Shown one piece after another: positions 5,537-5,668 of a DNA stretch of 5,668 nucleotides (within the stretch, counting starts at the first letter, position 1; each line of letters starts with the position of its first letter). The position numbers and the translations under genes were made by a program. The DNA comes from Pelotomaculum sp. UBA3102 (lineage in GTDB: Bacteria; Bacillota; Desulfotomaculia; Desulfotomaculales; Pelotomaculaceae): assembly GCA_002365865.1 (NCBI GenBank), contig DFAQ01000017.1:1-5668 (forward strand), written 5' to 3'. Under the pieces are notes generated by a model. That model was not told where the DNA came from, did no database searches, and was given only the letters and a program-made list of their open reading frames with translations.

Positions 5537-5668
5537 AATTATTTGGCAGTACTGACGCATGAAAATAATGATCCATAGTTATCAAGGCTTACAAGAAAAA
5601 GAAAGAAAAATTTTTTCGCAAAACAAATCTGGACATTGCGAACAAATGGTCAGGAAGAGAACCGAAAC
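5537..5668 (+). other. Downstream region without an identifiable gene, possibly the leader of the next gene
   Basis: No recognisable protein or terminator is seen after rsfS. A frame from ATG 5559 (also ATG 5568) stays open to the window edge for 36 codons, but it has no Shine-Dalgarno site and the lysine- and glutamate-rich product matches nothing I know. An inverted repeat lies at 5615-5642. The last 26 bases (AGGAAGAGAACCG at 5652-5664 and flanks) loosely resemble the 5' side of a T-box leader stem I. leuS, often T-box controlled, is a common neighbour of rsfS in Firmicutes. The window ends too early to decide. Confidence 0.3.
5615..5642. repeat. Perfect 7-bp inverted repeat
   Basis: TTCGCAA at 5615-5621 is the exact reverse complement of TTGCGAA at 5636-5642, with a 14-base A-rich spacer. 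It is not followed by a T-run on either strand, so it is not a terminator. It could be an operator or an RNA hairpin in a leader, or chance. Confidence 0.4.

Overview
This window looks like a piece of a spore-forming Firmicutes chromosome, most likely from a Peptococcaceae-type clostridium. The evidence is the conserved gene order L21 - L27 - Spo0B-like - Obg - ProB - NadD - RsfS, strong purine-rich Shine-Dalgarno sites, frequent TTG starts and Rho-independent terminators with clean U-tracts. The placement rests on gene order and remembered protein families, not on a search. All recognised genes are on the + strand. I see no mobile element, CRISPR array, tRNA or rRNA.

Layout. Positions 1-172 hold a strong SigA-type promoter and a structured leader, probably the L21 autoregulatory leader. 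rplU (173-484) and rpmA (537-803) follow and end in a strong hairpin terminator (823-852). A SigH-like promoter candidate then precedes a Spo0B-like phosphotransferase gene (926-1483), obg (1519-2787), proB (2855-3985) and nadD (4075-4701). No terminator is visible between these four genes, so they may be one transcript. Next comes a stand-alone gene for a small RRM RNA-binding protein (4814-5071) with its own terminator (5077-5100). rsfS (5180-5536) has its own candidate promoter. The last 132 bases hold no convincing gene and may be the start of the leader of the next gene.

How the genes relate. Four products act on the large ribosomal subunit: L21 and L27 are components, Obg is an assembly GTPase, and RsfS is the silencing factor that binds L14. 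The Spo0B-like protein would link the cluster to the sporulation phosphorelay. ProB (proline synthesis) and NadD (NAD synthesis) are metabolic passengers commonly found in this neighbourhood.

The most notable points are departures from the usual gene order. The Prp protease gene normally found between rplU and rpmA is absent, and L27 correspondingly lacks the N-terminal extension that Prp removes. proA is missing next to proB. The yqeK position between nadD and rsfS is taken by the RRM gene. I found no evidence of a wholly new multi-gene system; this is mainly a conserved housekeeping region with informative variations.
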